Made by a program: the position numbers and the translations under genes
Part shown: positions 28,887-36,563 of the stretch, piece after piece
Layout: every line of letters begins with the position of its first letter
Numbering within the stretch: position 1 is the first letter of the stretch
Source of the DNA: Carnobacterium alterfunditum DSM 5972
Lineage (GTDB): Bacteria; Bacillota; Bacilli; Lactobacillales; Carnobacteriaceae
Assembly (NCBI RefSeq): GCF_000744115.1
Contig: NZ_JQLG01000004.1
Span: 1,772,190-1,836,189 of the forward strand
Direction: 5' to 3'
Length of the DNA: 64,000 bases
The notes under the pieces: generated by a model
What the model was told of the DNA's origin: nothing
The model's input: only the letters and a program-made list of their open reading frames with translations
The model's database searches: none

Positions 28887-30020
28887 ATGGACATTGGTGT
28901 AGTAAGATTTGATGAACCAAAAAGAGACACAACGAGGAAAATCATACACATTGACATGGACGCTTTTTTTGCCTCTGTAGAAGAACGAGAGAATCCTGAT
29001 CTAAAAGGAAAACCTGTGATCATTGCGCGACATCCAAAAGAAACAGGTGGAAAAGGAGTTGTCGCGACAGCAAATTATGAGGCTCGTAAATTTGGTGTTC
29101 ATTCTGCAATGAGTGCTCAAAAAGCCTTTGAATTATGTCCGCATGGGAATTTTATTTCTGGTCATTATGAATTGTATCGAGAGGTATCAGCAGAAGTCCG
29201 TGCAATATTCGAGAGATATACGGATATAATTGAACCTCTCTCTCTAGATGAGGCTTACCTAGATGTTACGGAGAATAAAAAAAAAATAGCAAGTGCAACG
29301 CGTATCGCTAAACTCATTCAAAGAGATATCTGGCAAGAAATACACTTAACTAGTTCAGCTGGAGTATCATATAATAAATTCATCGCTAAGCTCGCTTCTG
29401 ATTACCATAAACCTGCTGGAATAACGGTTATCCCTCCTGATAAGGCCTTAGCTTTTTTACGAGAGCTGCCCATTGAAAAATTTTATGGAGTAGGAAAAAA
29501 GACGGTTGAGAAAATGCATGAAGCAGCTATTTATACAGGGGAAGATTTGTATCAAAAAAATGAAATGGAACTGATCCAAGGGTTCAAAAGAATGGGGTAT
29601 TCTCTGTACCGTAAAGTTAGAGGAATAGATAATTCCCCGGTCCAAGTAAGTCGTGAGAGAAAATCGGTTGGCAGAGAGCTGACTTATGGGAAAAATCTAA
29701 CAACAGTACAAGAAATTTTAAGCGAATTAAGATTTATTGCAAATAAAGTTCAACTATCGCTCCAAAAAAATCAAAAGCACGGTAAAACGGTTGTATTAAA
29801 AGTGCGGTATTCTAATTTTGAAACGGTGACGAAGCGTCTAACATTACCTAATTATGTTAAAGATGGTGAAGAAATCTTTTTTCATGCTCAGAATCTTTGG
29901 GATGAAATTGGAATAATGGACAGAGGTATACGATTATTAGGCATTACAGTAACGAATTTGGATCCATTGTCCTACGAAAATATCGTCTTACCATTATGGG
30001 ATAAAGAGATTAGTTATTGA
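28887..30020 (+). CDS. dinB: DNA polymerase IV (Y family)
   Basis: Pol IV is an error-prone translesion polymerase. The 377-residue protein has the catalytic D-M-D-A-F-F-A-S-V-E and S-L-D-E-A-Y-L-D motifs, thumb and little-finger domains, and ends without an evident beta-clamp motif of the QLxLF type. The ATG at 28887 follows GGAGGAGG; the frame extends further upstream but through the promoter, so the longer version is rejected. A LexA-like box controls it. Confidence 0.95.
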   Translation: MDIGVVRFDEPKRDTTRKIIHIDMDAFFASVEERENPDLKGKPVIIARHPKETGGKGVVATANYEARKFGVHSAMSAQKAFELCPHGNFISGHYELYREVSAEVRAIFERYTDIIEPLSLDEAYLDVTENKKKIASATRIAKLIQRDIWQEIHLTSSAGVSYNKFIAKLASDYHKPAGITVIPPDKALAFLRELPIEKFYGVGKKTVEKMHEAAIYTGEDLYQKNEMELIQGFKRMGYSLYRKVRGIDNSPVQVSRERKSVGRELTYGKNLTTVQEILSELRFIANKVQLSLQKNQKHGKTVVLKVRYSNFETVTKRLTLPNYVKDGEEIFFHAQNLWDEIGIMDRGIRLLGITVTNLDPLSYENIVLPLWDKEISY

Positions 30021-30058
30021 ATGTTGTTATATAACAACACCAATTGCAATCTCTTTTT
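30003..30058 (+). terminator. Nested palindrome and probable dinB terminator
   Basis: AAAGAGATT (30003-30011) pairs with AATCTCTTT (30048-30056). Inside lies a perfect 18-bp palindrome, TGTTGTTATATAACAACA (30022-30039). A T-rich stretch follows. The structure overlaps the dinB stop codon and the -35 box of the next gene. Confidence 0.55.
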
Positions 30059-30072
30059 CTCAACTGTATAAT
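30044..30072 (+). promoter_or_regulatory. ytkL operon promoter
   Basis: TTGCAA (30044-30049), a 17-bp spacer and a perfect TATAAT (30067-30072) precede ytkL by about 50 bp. The -35 is embedded in the dinB terminator region. Confidence 0.7.
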
Positions 30073-30122
30073 AAAATTATCTGCTGTTAACTTTTAGTTA
30101 ATGATGAAAGGGGAACAAAAAT

Positions 30123-30812
30123 ATGAAGATTTCTTGGCACGGACAGTCTTGTGTACAAATACAGACAAATTCAGGAGTTACTATTTTGATTGATCCTTTT
30201 ATTACTGGAAATCCTAAAAGTGATTTAGATCCTAATACTGTTAAAGCAGATGTGATATTTTTGACACACGCACATAATGATCACATAGGGGACACAGAAC
30301 CTATTGCAAAAAGAACAGGAGCATTAATTGTAGCAAATGTAGAAATAGCGACTTTTTTTAAACGAAGGGGTTTTAAAACGCATGGTATGCAGATGAGTGG
30401 AAAACATCAATTTGATTTTGGTGAAGTCAAAATGACACAAGCTATCCATGGTTCTACTTATGAGATAGAAGGAGAAGCCCTTACCTTGGGACTTGCTGCT
30501 GGAATCGTCTTTAGTGTAGATGGACAAACGATTTACCACGCAGGGGATACAGCTTTGTTTACTGATATGAAGTTAATTGGAGCTTATAAGATGATAGACG
30601 TAGCCTTCTTGCCGATCGGCGATAATTTTACTATGGGACCAGAAGATGCAACTAGTGCTGCAAGCTACGTTCAAGCAAAAAAAGTTGTTCCCATTCATTA
30701 TGATACATTCCCGTTAATTAAACAGAATGCTGAAGAATTTTGTATCAGTTTACCGGAAAATCAGGGTCTATCATTAAAAGTAGGAGAAGTATTCGATGTA
30801 TCTTATGTGTAG
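30123..30812 (+). CDS. ytkL: Metal-dependent hydrolase, UPF0173 (YtkL-like)
   Basis: The 229-residue protein is a metallo-beta-lactamase fold hydrolase with H-A-H-N-D-H-I-G-D (metal-binding H-x-H-x-D-H), a later H-A-G-D-T and the C-terminal H-Y-D-T-F. The substrate is unknown. It heads an operon with ytoI and nrnA (15 and 12 bp gaps), as in Bacillus subtilis. It has a good promoter of its own. Confidence 0.9.
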   Translation: MKISWHGQSCVQIQTNSGVTILIDPFITGNPKSDLDPNTVKADVIFLTHAHNDHIGDTEPIAKRTGALIVANVEIATFFKRRGFKTHGMQMSGKHQFDFGEVKMTQAIHGSTYEIEGEALTLGLAAGIVFSVDGQTIYHAGDTALFTDMKLIGAYKMIDVAFLPIGDNFTMGPEDATSAASYVQAKKVVPIHYDTFPLIKQNAEEFCISLPENQGLSLKVGEVFDVSYV

Positions 30813-30827
30813 TATGGAGGTAAGAGA

Positions 30828-32159
30828 ATGGCTACAAAACATGACCAAATCATAGCATATATTGAAACTTTACCGGTTGGAGAAAAAATTTCAGTTCGAT
30901 CGATCGCAAAAAATTTAGGTGTGAGTGAAGGAACGGCTTATCGAGCTATTAAAGAGGCAGAAACAAACGGGTTAGTTTCAACGATCCAAAGAGTTGGGAC
31001 CATTCGTATTGAACGTAAAATAAAAGAAACGTTTGAAACGTTGACTTATGGAGAAGTCGTGAAGATCATAGATGGCGATATCTTGGGCGGCAAAGAAGGA
31101 TTAGATAAAGATTTAAGTAAGTTTATTATTGGGGCCATGACTGAGGAAGCAATGGTTCGTTATATCACACCAGGTTCTTTGATGATCGTAGGGAATCGCG
31201 AAAATGCACAAAAACTAGCTCTTGAATACGGTGCTGCAGTCTTGATCACTGGTGGTTTTAAGACAAACGAAGAAATTATTTTATTAGCGGATAAATTAAA
31301 AATGCCTGTATTAAGTACAACGTATGATTCTTTTACTGTAGCGACATTGATCAACAGAGCAATCACAGATCAACTGATCAAAAAAGAAATTATGCTTGTG
31401 GATGATATTTATACAAAGGCTGATCAAACACTTTATTTAACGGCTAATCAATTAGTTTTAGATTACCGTAAGCTAAATGATCAGAGCCAGCATACACGCT
31501 TTCCAGTAGTAAATAAAAAGAATCGTTTGATAGGGATGGTTACGGCTAGAGATATTATTGGTAAGCAAGACCATGTCAGTATTGAACGTGTAATGACAAA
31601 AAATCCTACATTTGCAAAAACGCATATGAGTGTGGCAAGTGTTGGACACTTGATGATTTGGGATGGTTTGGAAGTTATTCCTATCGTTGAAGACGACTTA
31701 ACACTTATGGGGATTGTTTCAAGGCAGGATGTCATGAAATCTATGCAATCCTCTCAACATCAACCACAGATGGGTGATACGTTGTCTGATCAAATCAATG
31801 AAAATATAGAGGTTTCAGCACCTTCTTCAAAATCTGATTTTTCTGACATTCCTTATTATAAATTTAAAGTAACCCCACAGATGACCGATGATGTTGGAAC
31901 ACTTTCATTTGGATTATTGAGTGAAGTTATCACTACTGTGACAAAGAATACGTTAGTGGTTTTTCAAAAAAAGAACGCTATACTTGAACAAATGAATCTA
32001 TACTATTTGAAATTAGTTCAACTTGGAAGTGAAATAGAAATCAGGCCCCGTGTCTTTGAAATAGGCAGAAGGACTGCAAAATTGGATATTGAAGTTTACA
32101 CAGATACTGTTTTAGTAGCGAAAGCAACAGTAGCCTGCCAGTTGATGCAAAAAACCTAA
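30828..32159 (+). CDS. ytoI: YtoI-like protein: HTH, DRTGG, paired CBS and hotdog domains
   Basis: The 443-residue protein has an N-terminal winged helix (about 5-65), a DRTGG domain (about 70-185), two CBS domains (about 195-315) and a C-terminal hotdog fold (about 335-440). This combination is known from Bacillus YtoI. CBS domains usually bind adenine nucleotides, in some CBS proteins c-di-AMP. Lying next to nrnA, which degrades nanoRNA and pAp, it may sense a nucleotide. Its function has not been established. Confidence 0.88.
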   Translation: MATKHDQIIAYIETLPVGEKISVRSIAKNLGVSEGTAYRAIKEAETNGLVSTIQRVGTIRIERKIKETFETLTYGEVVKIIDGDILGGKEGLDKDLSKFIIGAMTEEAMVRYITPGSLMIVGNRENAQKLALEYGAAVLITGGFKTNEEIILLADKLKMPVLSTTYDSFTVATLINRAITDQLIKKEIMLVDDIYTKADQTLYLTANQLVLDYRKLNDQSQHTRFPVVNKKNRLIGMVTARDIIGKQDHVSIERVMTKNPTFAKTHMSVASVGHLMIWDGLEVIPIVEDDLTLMGIVSRQDVMKSMQSSQHQPQMGDTLSDQINENIEVSAPSSKSDFSDIPYYKFKVTPQMTDDVGTLSFGLLSEVITTVTKNTLVVFQKKNAILEQMNLYYLKLVQLGSEIEIRPRVFEIGRRTAKLDIEVYTDTVLVAKATVACQLMQKT

Positions 32160-32171
32160 AGGAGAGAGAGA

Positions 32172-33122
32172 ATGGTTATAAAATTATACAATCAAATACT
32201 TGAGGCAATTAAAGAATCGGAAACGATCATTATTCATAGACATAAAAATCCTGACCCAGACGCTCTTGGATCTCAAGGTGGATTATCAGAAATTATAAAA
32301 GCTAGTTTTCCAACTAAAAATGTTTTAAAAGCAGGTGGTCCAGTAGGTGATTTAGGCTACCTAGCTGAAATGGATGACATTCCAAACGAGTCCTATCAAG
32401 AAGCTTTAGTGATCGTGATGGACACAGCTAATACACCCCGTATCAGTGATGAGCGTTATAGTAAAGGAAAGATATTAGTTAAAATAGACCACCATCCAAA
32501 TGATGATGCTTATGGGGATATTGTGTTAGTGAATACGAATGCTAGTAGTTCAAGTGAAATAATTGCAGATTTTTGTTTTTATCATAAAGAAGAATTAAAA
32601 ATGACAACTAAAGCTGCTAAATTATTGTATGCAGGTATAGTAGGAGATACTGGCCGATTTTTATACCCAGCTACTACACCTAAAACTATGCGGATCGTTG
32701 CTGATTTAATGGAATTTTCTTTTAAGCCTGATGAAATCAATCGTAAGATGACCGAGATGTCGCGAAAAGTAGCACAGTTATCAGGGTATGTTTTACAAAA
32801 TATAGATATCCATCCCTCTGGTGTAGGAATAGTTGTTCTTACTAAAGCTATTATGGAACAATTTGGGGTAACAGATTCTGAAACTTCTGCAATTGTTTCT
32901 CTACCTAGTGCATTAGGAGAAATTGTTTTGTGGGGCATATTTGTTGAACAGCCTGATGGTCACTATCGTTGCCGATTACGATCTAAAGGGCCTATTATAA
33001 ATGAGGTAGCTAAAGAACACGATGGCGGCGGGCATCCGCTAGCGAGTGGAGCCAATGCAAAAGATTTACATGAAGTGAATCAAATTATCCAACAATTGAT
33101 CCAAGTAGCTGAACAACGCTAA
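32172..33122 (+). CDS. nrnA: Bifunctional oligoribonuclease/pAp phosphatase NrnA (DHH-DHHA1)
   Basis: NrnA degrades two- to five-nucleotide RNAs and 3'-phosphoadenosine 5'-phosphate. The 316-residue protein has H-R-H-K-N-P-D-P-D-A-L-G, the D-T-A-N segment, D-H-H-P-N-D (the DHH motif) and the C-terminal DHHA1 loop G-G-G-H-P. It ends the ytkL-ytoI-nrnA operon. The ISL3 element inserted exactly at its stop codon: the 8-bp target duplication contains the TAA, so the protein is unchanged. Confidence 0.95.
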   Translation: MVIKLYNQILEAIKESETIIIHRHKNPDPDALGSQGGLSEIIKASFPTKNVLKAGGPVGDLGYLAEMDDIPNESYQEALVIVMDTANTPRISDERYSKGKILVKIDHHPNDDAYGDIVLVNTNASSSSEIIADFCFYHKEELKMTTKAAKLLYAGIVGDTGRFLYPATTPKTMRIVADLMEFSFKPDEINRKMTEMSRKVAQLSGYVLQNIDIHPSGVGIVVLTKAIMEQFGVTDSETSAIVSLPSALGEIVLWGIFVEQPDGHYRCRLRSKGPIINEVAKEHDGGGHPLASGANAKDLHEVNQIIQQLIQVAEQR

Positions 33123-33125
33123 AGA

Positions 33126-34625
33126 GGCTCTACGTCAAATGGTGTGGATGAGCTAAATTTAGTTGGAAATAACGTCTTGTTTAAGCAGCGTGAGAGAATC
33201 TTCTCGCGCTGCTTTTTTTTGCTTTAAAACTAATCAAAATACGACATCTAAAGTTCTGAAAATTCCGATAACCATAAGCAACCCGTTTGATGACTTTTAT
33301 TTTATTGATTGACCCTTCTAAAGCACCGTTAGAATAGGGATACATAAAAGTATGTTTTATCCTAGGCAAGTGTTTACGCAGGGTTTTAAGGGCAGTCTGC
33401 ATAAAAGGAGATAACTCTTTAGGAGAAGCCTTAAGTACAAGGTTTTTAAACCCTTTATAGTCATTTTTTTTAGAATAATAAAGAAGATTTTGATACAAAT
33501 CATACGTCGCTTTAAGAGTCTCGTCGAGCGTAAGTAGGTAGTCGATGATTTCTGTATTCGGTAAAGGTTTTTTAAAGAGTCGTTGATAGCGGTAATCCTT
33601 AAAATTTAAGTCGTCTGAATCCTTTAACAGGAGTTGCCAGTACCTTTTAAATTTTCTGTAATTCTTTAAATCTTCTGAATTAGAGGTATGGAATTGTTTC
33701 ATTGTTTGAACTCTGGTTTGATTCAACGAGCGTGATATCAACTGAACGATATGGAAACGGTCAATGATCACTTTAGCATTAGGAAAGAGATCTTTAACTA
33801 ATGTAAAGTAGGCCGCGTTCATGTCTACGACAATCGTTTTTACGTTCATCCTCGTCTTATAGGGATAGCGAAGAAAGTGACGGCGTAAAGCTAGTAGCAG
33901 CCGAGTTGGCAAGATATCGATTGGTTCATGTGTGTCTGCATTCGAATAAATAAAGCTCATTTTTCCTTCGACGTTTTTAACGGATTGAAATTCATCGAAA
34001 GAGAGGTGTTGCGGCAAGGATTTGAAGGTATTTTTAACAGACTGATTGAGTTGTTTCAAGACTCTGTCTACAGTGGTAGGAGAAACAAAATGCCGTTTAG
34101 ACAGGTCTTTTATAGAAATAGTGTCGGCTAATTCAACCGCGATAGACTGTTTGACCCGTTTAGCGATGAAGCAACCTTCTTCAATTTCAGGAGAACGTGC
34201 AACAAAGGTAACACCGCATGCTCTACAAAGAAACCGCTGCTTCTTTAATCGAATAGACGTTGCATAATGAGTCGAACTGACCCATTTAACCCTAGAGGTT
34301 AAATACCCATTCTTTACAATAGAGTAGGCGTGGTTCTTCATCCCACAACACTAACAGTGAGTGGGTTTGTACGTTAAAGTGGCATAGAAAACTTTTGATC
34401 TGAACCCTTTGATTCGTTTCTCCTCGCAAAATTTTTCATCAAAAAAGATATTTTTATCTTTTAAATCAAGTGCAGTTCGGATACAATTATTATGAGACAT
34501 ATGAATTTTCCTTTCTAGTGGGTTGTCGTGACTTTATTCTAACTGGAAAATTCATTTGTTTCTATTTTTTTATAAAAAAATAGGTGCGAATGAATTTCTT
34601 CATCCACACCAAAAATTATACAGCC
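33126..34625 (-). mobile_element. ISL3-family insertion sequence
   Basis: The element is 1500 bp. Its imperfect terminal repeats both begin GGCT and share a TGGTGTGGATGA block. A perfect 8-bp duplication, GCTAAAGA, flanks it (33118-33125 and 34626-34633), the length typical of ISL3. The transposase reads on the minus strand but has a premature stop, so this copy is probably not autonomous. The nrnA terminator (34672-34724) has been pushed 1.5 kb away. Confidence 0.93.
33181..34500 (-). pseudogene. ISL3-family transposase with internal amber codon
   Basis: Reading on the minus strand from the ATG at 34500 (M-S-H-N-N-C-I-R-T-A-L-D-L-K-D) gives a 439-codon transposase. Codon 50 (34351-34353) is TAG, inside the N-terminal zinc-binding cysteine cluster (H-C-stop-C-C-G). 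The frame then continues intact to 33181. Restart at the ATG at 34341 would give 386 residues without the complete zinc finger. The ISL3 DDE core is visible (S-F-D-E-F, V-V-D-M-N, and the Glu in N-G-A-L-E-G). A single reversion or suppression would restore it. Confidence 0.9.
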
Positions 34626-34671
34626 GCTAAAGAAGGCTAAAAGATAGTAGTGAGAAAGATTGTTAGCTATA

Positions 34672-34724
34672 AAATAGACAAAAGAGCACAGCGTTGATTC
34701 AATGCTGTGCTCTTTTGTCTATTT
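34672..34724. terminator. Bidirectional terminator for nrnA operon and CorC-like gene
   Basis: A perfect 21-bp stem (34672-34692 with 34704-34724) surrounds an 11-base loop. It has A-rich and T-rich flanks suited to both directions, between the convergent nrnA operon and the CNNM/CorC gene. Confidence 0.9.
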
Positions 34725-34733
34725 GAAAATAAA

Positions 34734-36071
34734 TCAATCTATTTCATTCGTAGCAACTTGTGGCGTTTTCTTTATAATATCAATGACTTCAAGTGTTCCA
34801 TTTCCAGCTGTGATAACGATAAAGCCGTGATTATTATAAATTAGTTCTTCACCGATAGAAATATCGTATTTTTGGTTCATCATCCAACCACCGATGGTAT
34901 CGGCATCTTCTTCTTCAATAGAAAGACCAAAAATGTCATTTACATCATCGATCAACATTCTTGCACTCACGCGGTAATGATGGTCACCAATTTTTTTGAT
35001 TTCTGGTTCACCAACAATTTCGTAATCATCGCTAATATCTCCGACGATTTCTTCTACAATATCTTCCATTGAAATAATGCCGCTAGTTCCACCATATTCA
35101 TCTACAAGAACGGCTATTTGATTGCGTTCTTTTTGCATTTTTACTAAAAGTTCCTTGATAGGGATTGTTTCAATAACTGAAATAATAGGTCTAATGTATT
35201 CTGCAAAGCTAAATGTCTCAGATAGCTTCGCTTCTACGGCGTCTACATAGACGGCAAAAATTTCTTTTGTGTTTATGATGCCTAAGACAATATCCTTATC
35301 GCCATCTTTGATTACCGGATAACGTGTAAAGCGTTCTTTACTAACCAATTGAGCTATTTCTCTTAGGGTCATCGACGTTGATACGGTCACCATTTCCGTA
35401 CGAGGTACCATGATTTCGCGACTCATTCGATCGTCAAATGCAAATACATTTTCTACAAATTGGTATTCATCACGATTGATCTCACCACTTTTTAGGCTTT
35501 CACCCATGATGATGCGCAGTTCTTCTTCAGAGACACCTTCTTCAGGTTCACTGATATTTTTCATACCGATTCGGCGTGAAATACCATTTGCAGTACGGTT
35601 CAATATATAAACTAGAGGATACATGATGCGATACCACATCTGTAGTGGTTTAGCAATGAATAACCCGATTTGTTCTGTTTTATTGATTGCGATATTTTTA
35701 GGTACCAATTCCCCAATGATAACTTGAAGAGTAGTTAAAATGGTAAAAGATAAAATAATTGAAGCAATCGTTGAGACAGAAGAGGGGATAGCAAAAGATG
35801 AAAACATAAGATCAAATAAGCGACCAAAGGTAGGATCTCCTAACCAACCAATAGCTAATGAAGTTATCGTTACACCTAATTGGGTAGCTGAGAGATAAGT
35901 ATCTAATTTTTGAGTCATTTCTTTTAATAAAATCGCTTTTTTATTGCCATTCTCAATCAAGTAATCCAGCCTTGACGGGCGGATACGAACCAGTACAAAT
36001 TCTGACATCACGAATAGTGACGCAAGAAATAAAATAATAAAGAATACAATAATTCCGGTTATAATTGACAA
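34734..36071 (-). CDS. CNNM/CorC-family membrane transporter (hemolysin-like, DUF21-CBS-CorC_HlyC)
   Basis: The 445-residue protein has an N-terminal DUF21/CNNM membrane domain with about four helices (1-170). A CBS pair follows (about 200-330, with M-V-P-R-T-E-M at its start), then a C-terminal CorC_HlyC domain (about 350-435, ending near D-T-I-G-G-W). Proteins of this type export or regulate magnesium or cobalt, but hemolysin annotations persist. The only canonical start that fits is TTG at 36071. The strong GGAGGTGA ribosome site lies about 38 bp upstream with a hairpin in between; see that entry. The frame also continues upstream to a TAA next to the ribosome site. Confidence 0.88.
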   Translation of the reverse strand: MSIITGIIVFFIILFLASLFVMSEFVLVRIRPSRLDYLIENGNKKAILLKEMTQKLDTYLSATQLGVTITSLAIGWLGDPTFGRLFDLMFSSFAIPSSVSTIASIILSFTILTTLQVIIGELVPKNIAINKTEQIGLFIAKPLQMWYRIMYPLVYILNRTANGISRRIGMKNISEPEEGVSEEELRIIMGESLKSGEINRDEYQFVENVFAFDDRMSREIMVPRTEMVTVSTSMTLREIAQLVSKERFTRYPVIKDGDKDIVLGIINTKEIFAVYVDAVEAKLSETFSFAEYIRPIISVIETIPIKELLVKMQKERNQIAVLVDEYGGTSGIISMEDIVEEIVGDISDDYEIVGEPEIKKIGDHHYRVSARMLIDDVNDIFGLSIEEEDADTIGGWMMNQKYDISIGEELIYNNHGFIVITAGNGTLEVIDIIKKTPQVATNEID

Positions 36072-36113
36072 ATTGTTGTCTACGCTGAATAAGGTAACGT
36101 AGACTTCACCTCC
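36072..36113 (-). promoter_or_regulatory. Shine-Dalgarno separated from TTG start by a hairpin
   Basis: On the minus strand the order is GGAGGTGAA (36113-36105), a hairpin with perfect 7-bp stem GTCTACG/CGTAGAC (36104-36098 and 36084-36078) and 13-base loop, then AACAAT and TTG. Looping out the hairpin puts GGAGG ten bases from the TTG, a normal distance. No ATG, GTG or TTG in the right frame lies within reach of the ribosome site otherwise. Confidence 0.55.
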
Positions 36114-36563
36114 TTATAATATAGTTTCTAAATGATATGTGCTAATAATTGTTGATTATACAAAGATTATTTCAGTGGTCAAACAGTAATATCCTCAGGA
36201 TGAGAGGGAATACAAGGCTGAAAAAGACCAAAAGAAATAGCTTTATAGACTAAACTATTCTTTTGATGGATCAATACCCATATTTTATTTTCTGTCCCAA
36301 GGTCTCACCTCATCCTTAATGTATAAAACTTGTATTAAACATTAAAATTCCATTTTTTATTTTAATAAAGTCTTTAACTTTACTCTACATCAATATGGTA
36401 AAATGATAAAGAAAAAAGTATAAAAACTGAGTAAATTGTCTACTTTCAAACTAATTGATCTCGGGCATGTCCTACTTAAGTAGGATGTGTCTTCATTATT
36501 TTTTTGCTACACTAGGTAAAATCATGGTCAATTTAAAAAACTATTATTAAGGAATGAATGCGA
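36114..36563. other. Divergent intergenic region with 16-bp palindrome
   Basis: This region separates the CorC-like gene from the PBP gene. It contains TCCTACTTAAGTAGGA (36472-36487), a perfect palindrome extendable with wobbles to a 10-bp RNA stem (36468-36477 with 36482-36491), and a T7 run at 36501-36507. An extended -10 (TGG plus TAAAAT at 36396-36404) lies upstream and another TAAAAT at 36519-36524 downstream. The palindrome could be an operator or an attenuator for the PBP gene. No gene is seen. Confidence 0.45.

Noticed and set aside
34734-36071. Hemolysin toxin
   Set aside because: DUF21-CBS-CorC architecture is a transporter family; the hemolysin name is historical.
36080-36110. Nine-codon upstream frame (GTG start) in the CorC-like leader
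   Set aside because: Its GTG overlaps the Shine-Dalgarno sequence itself, so it cannot use it.
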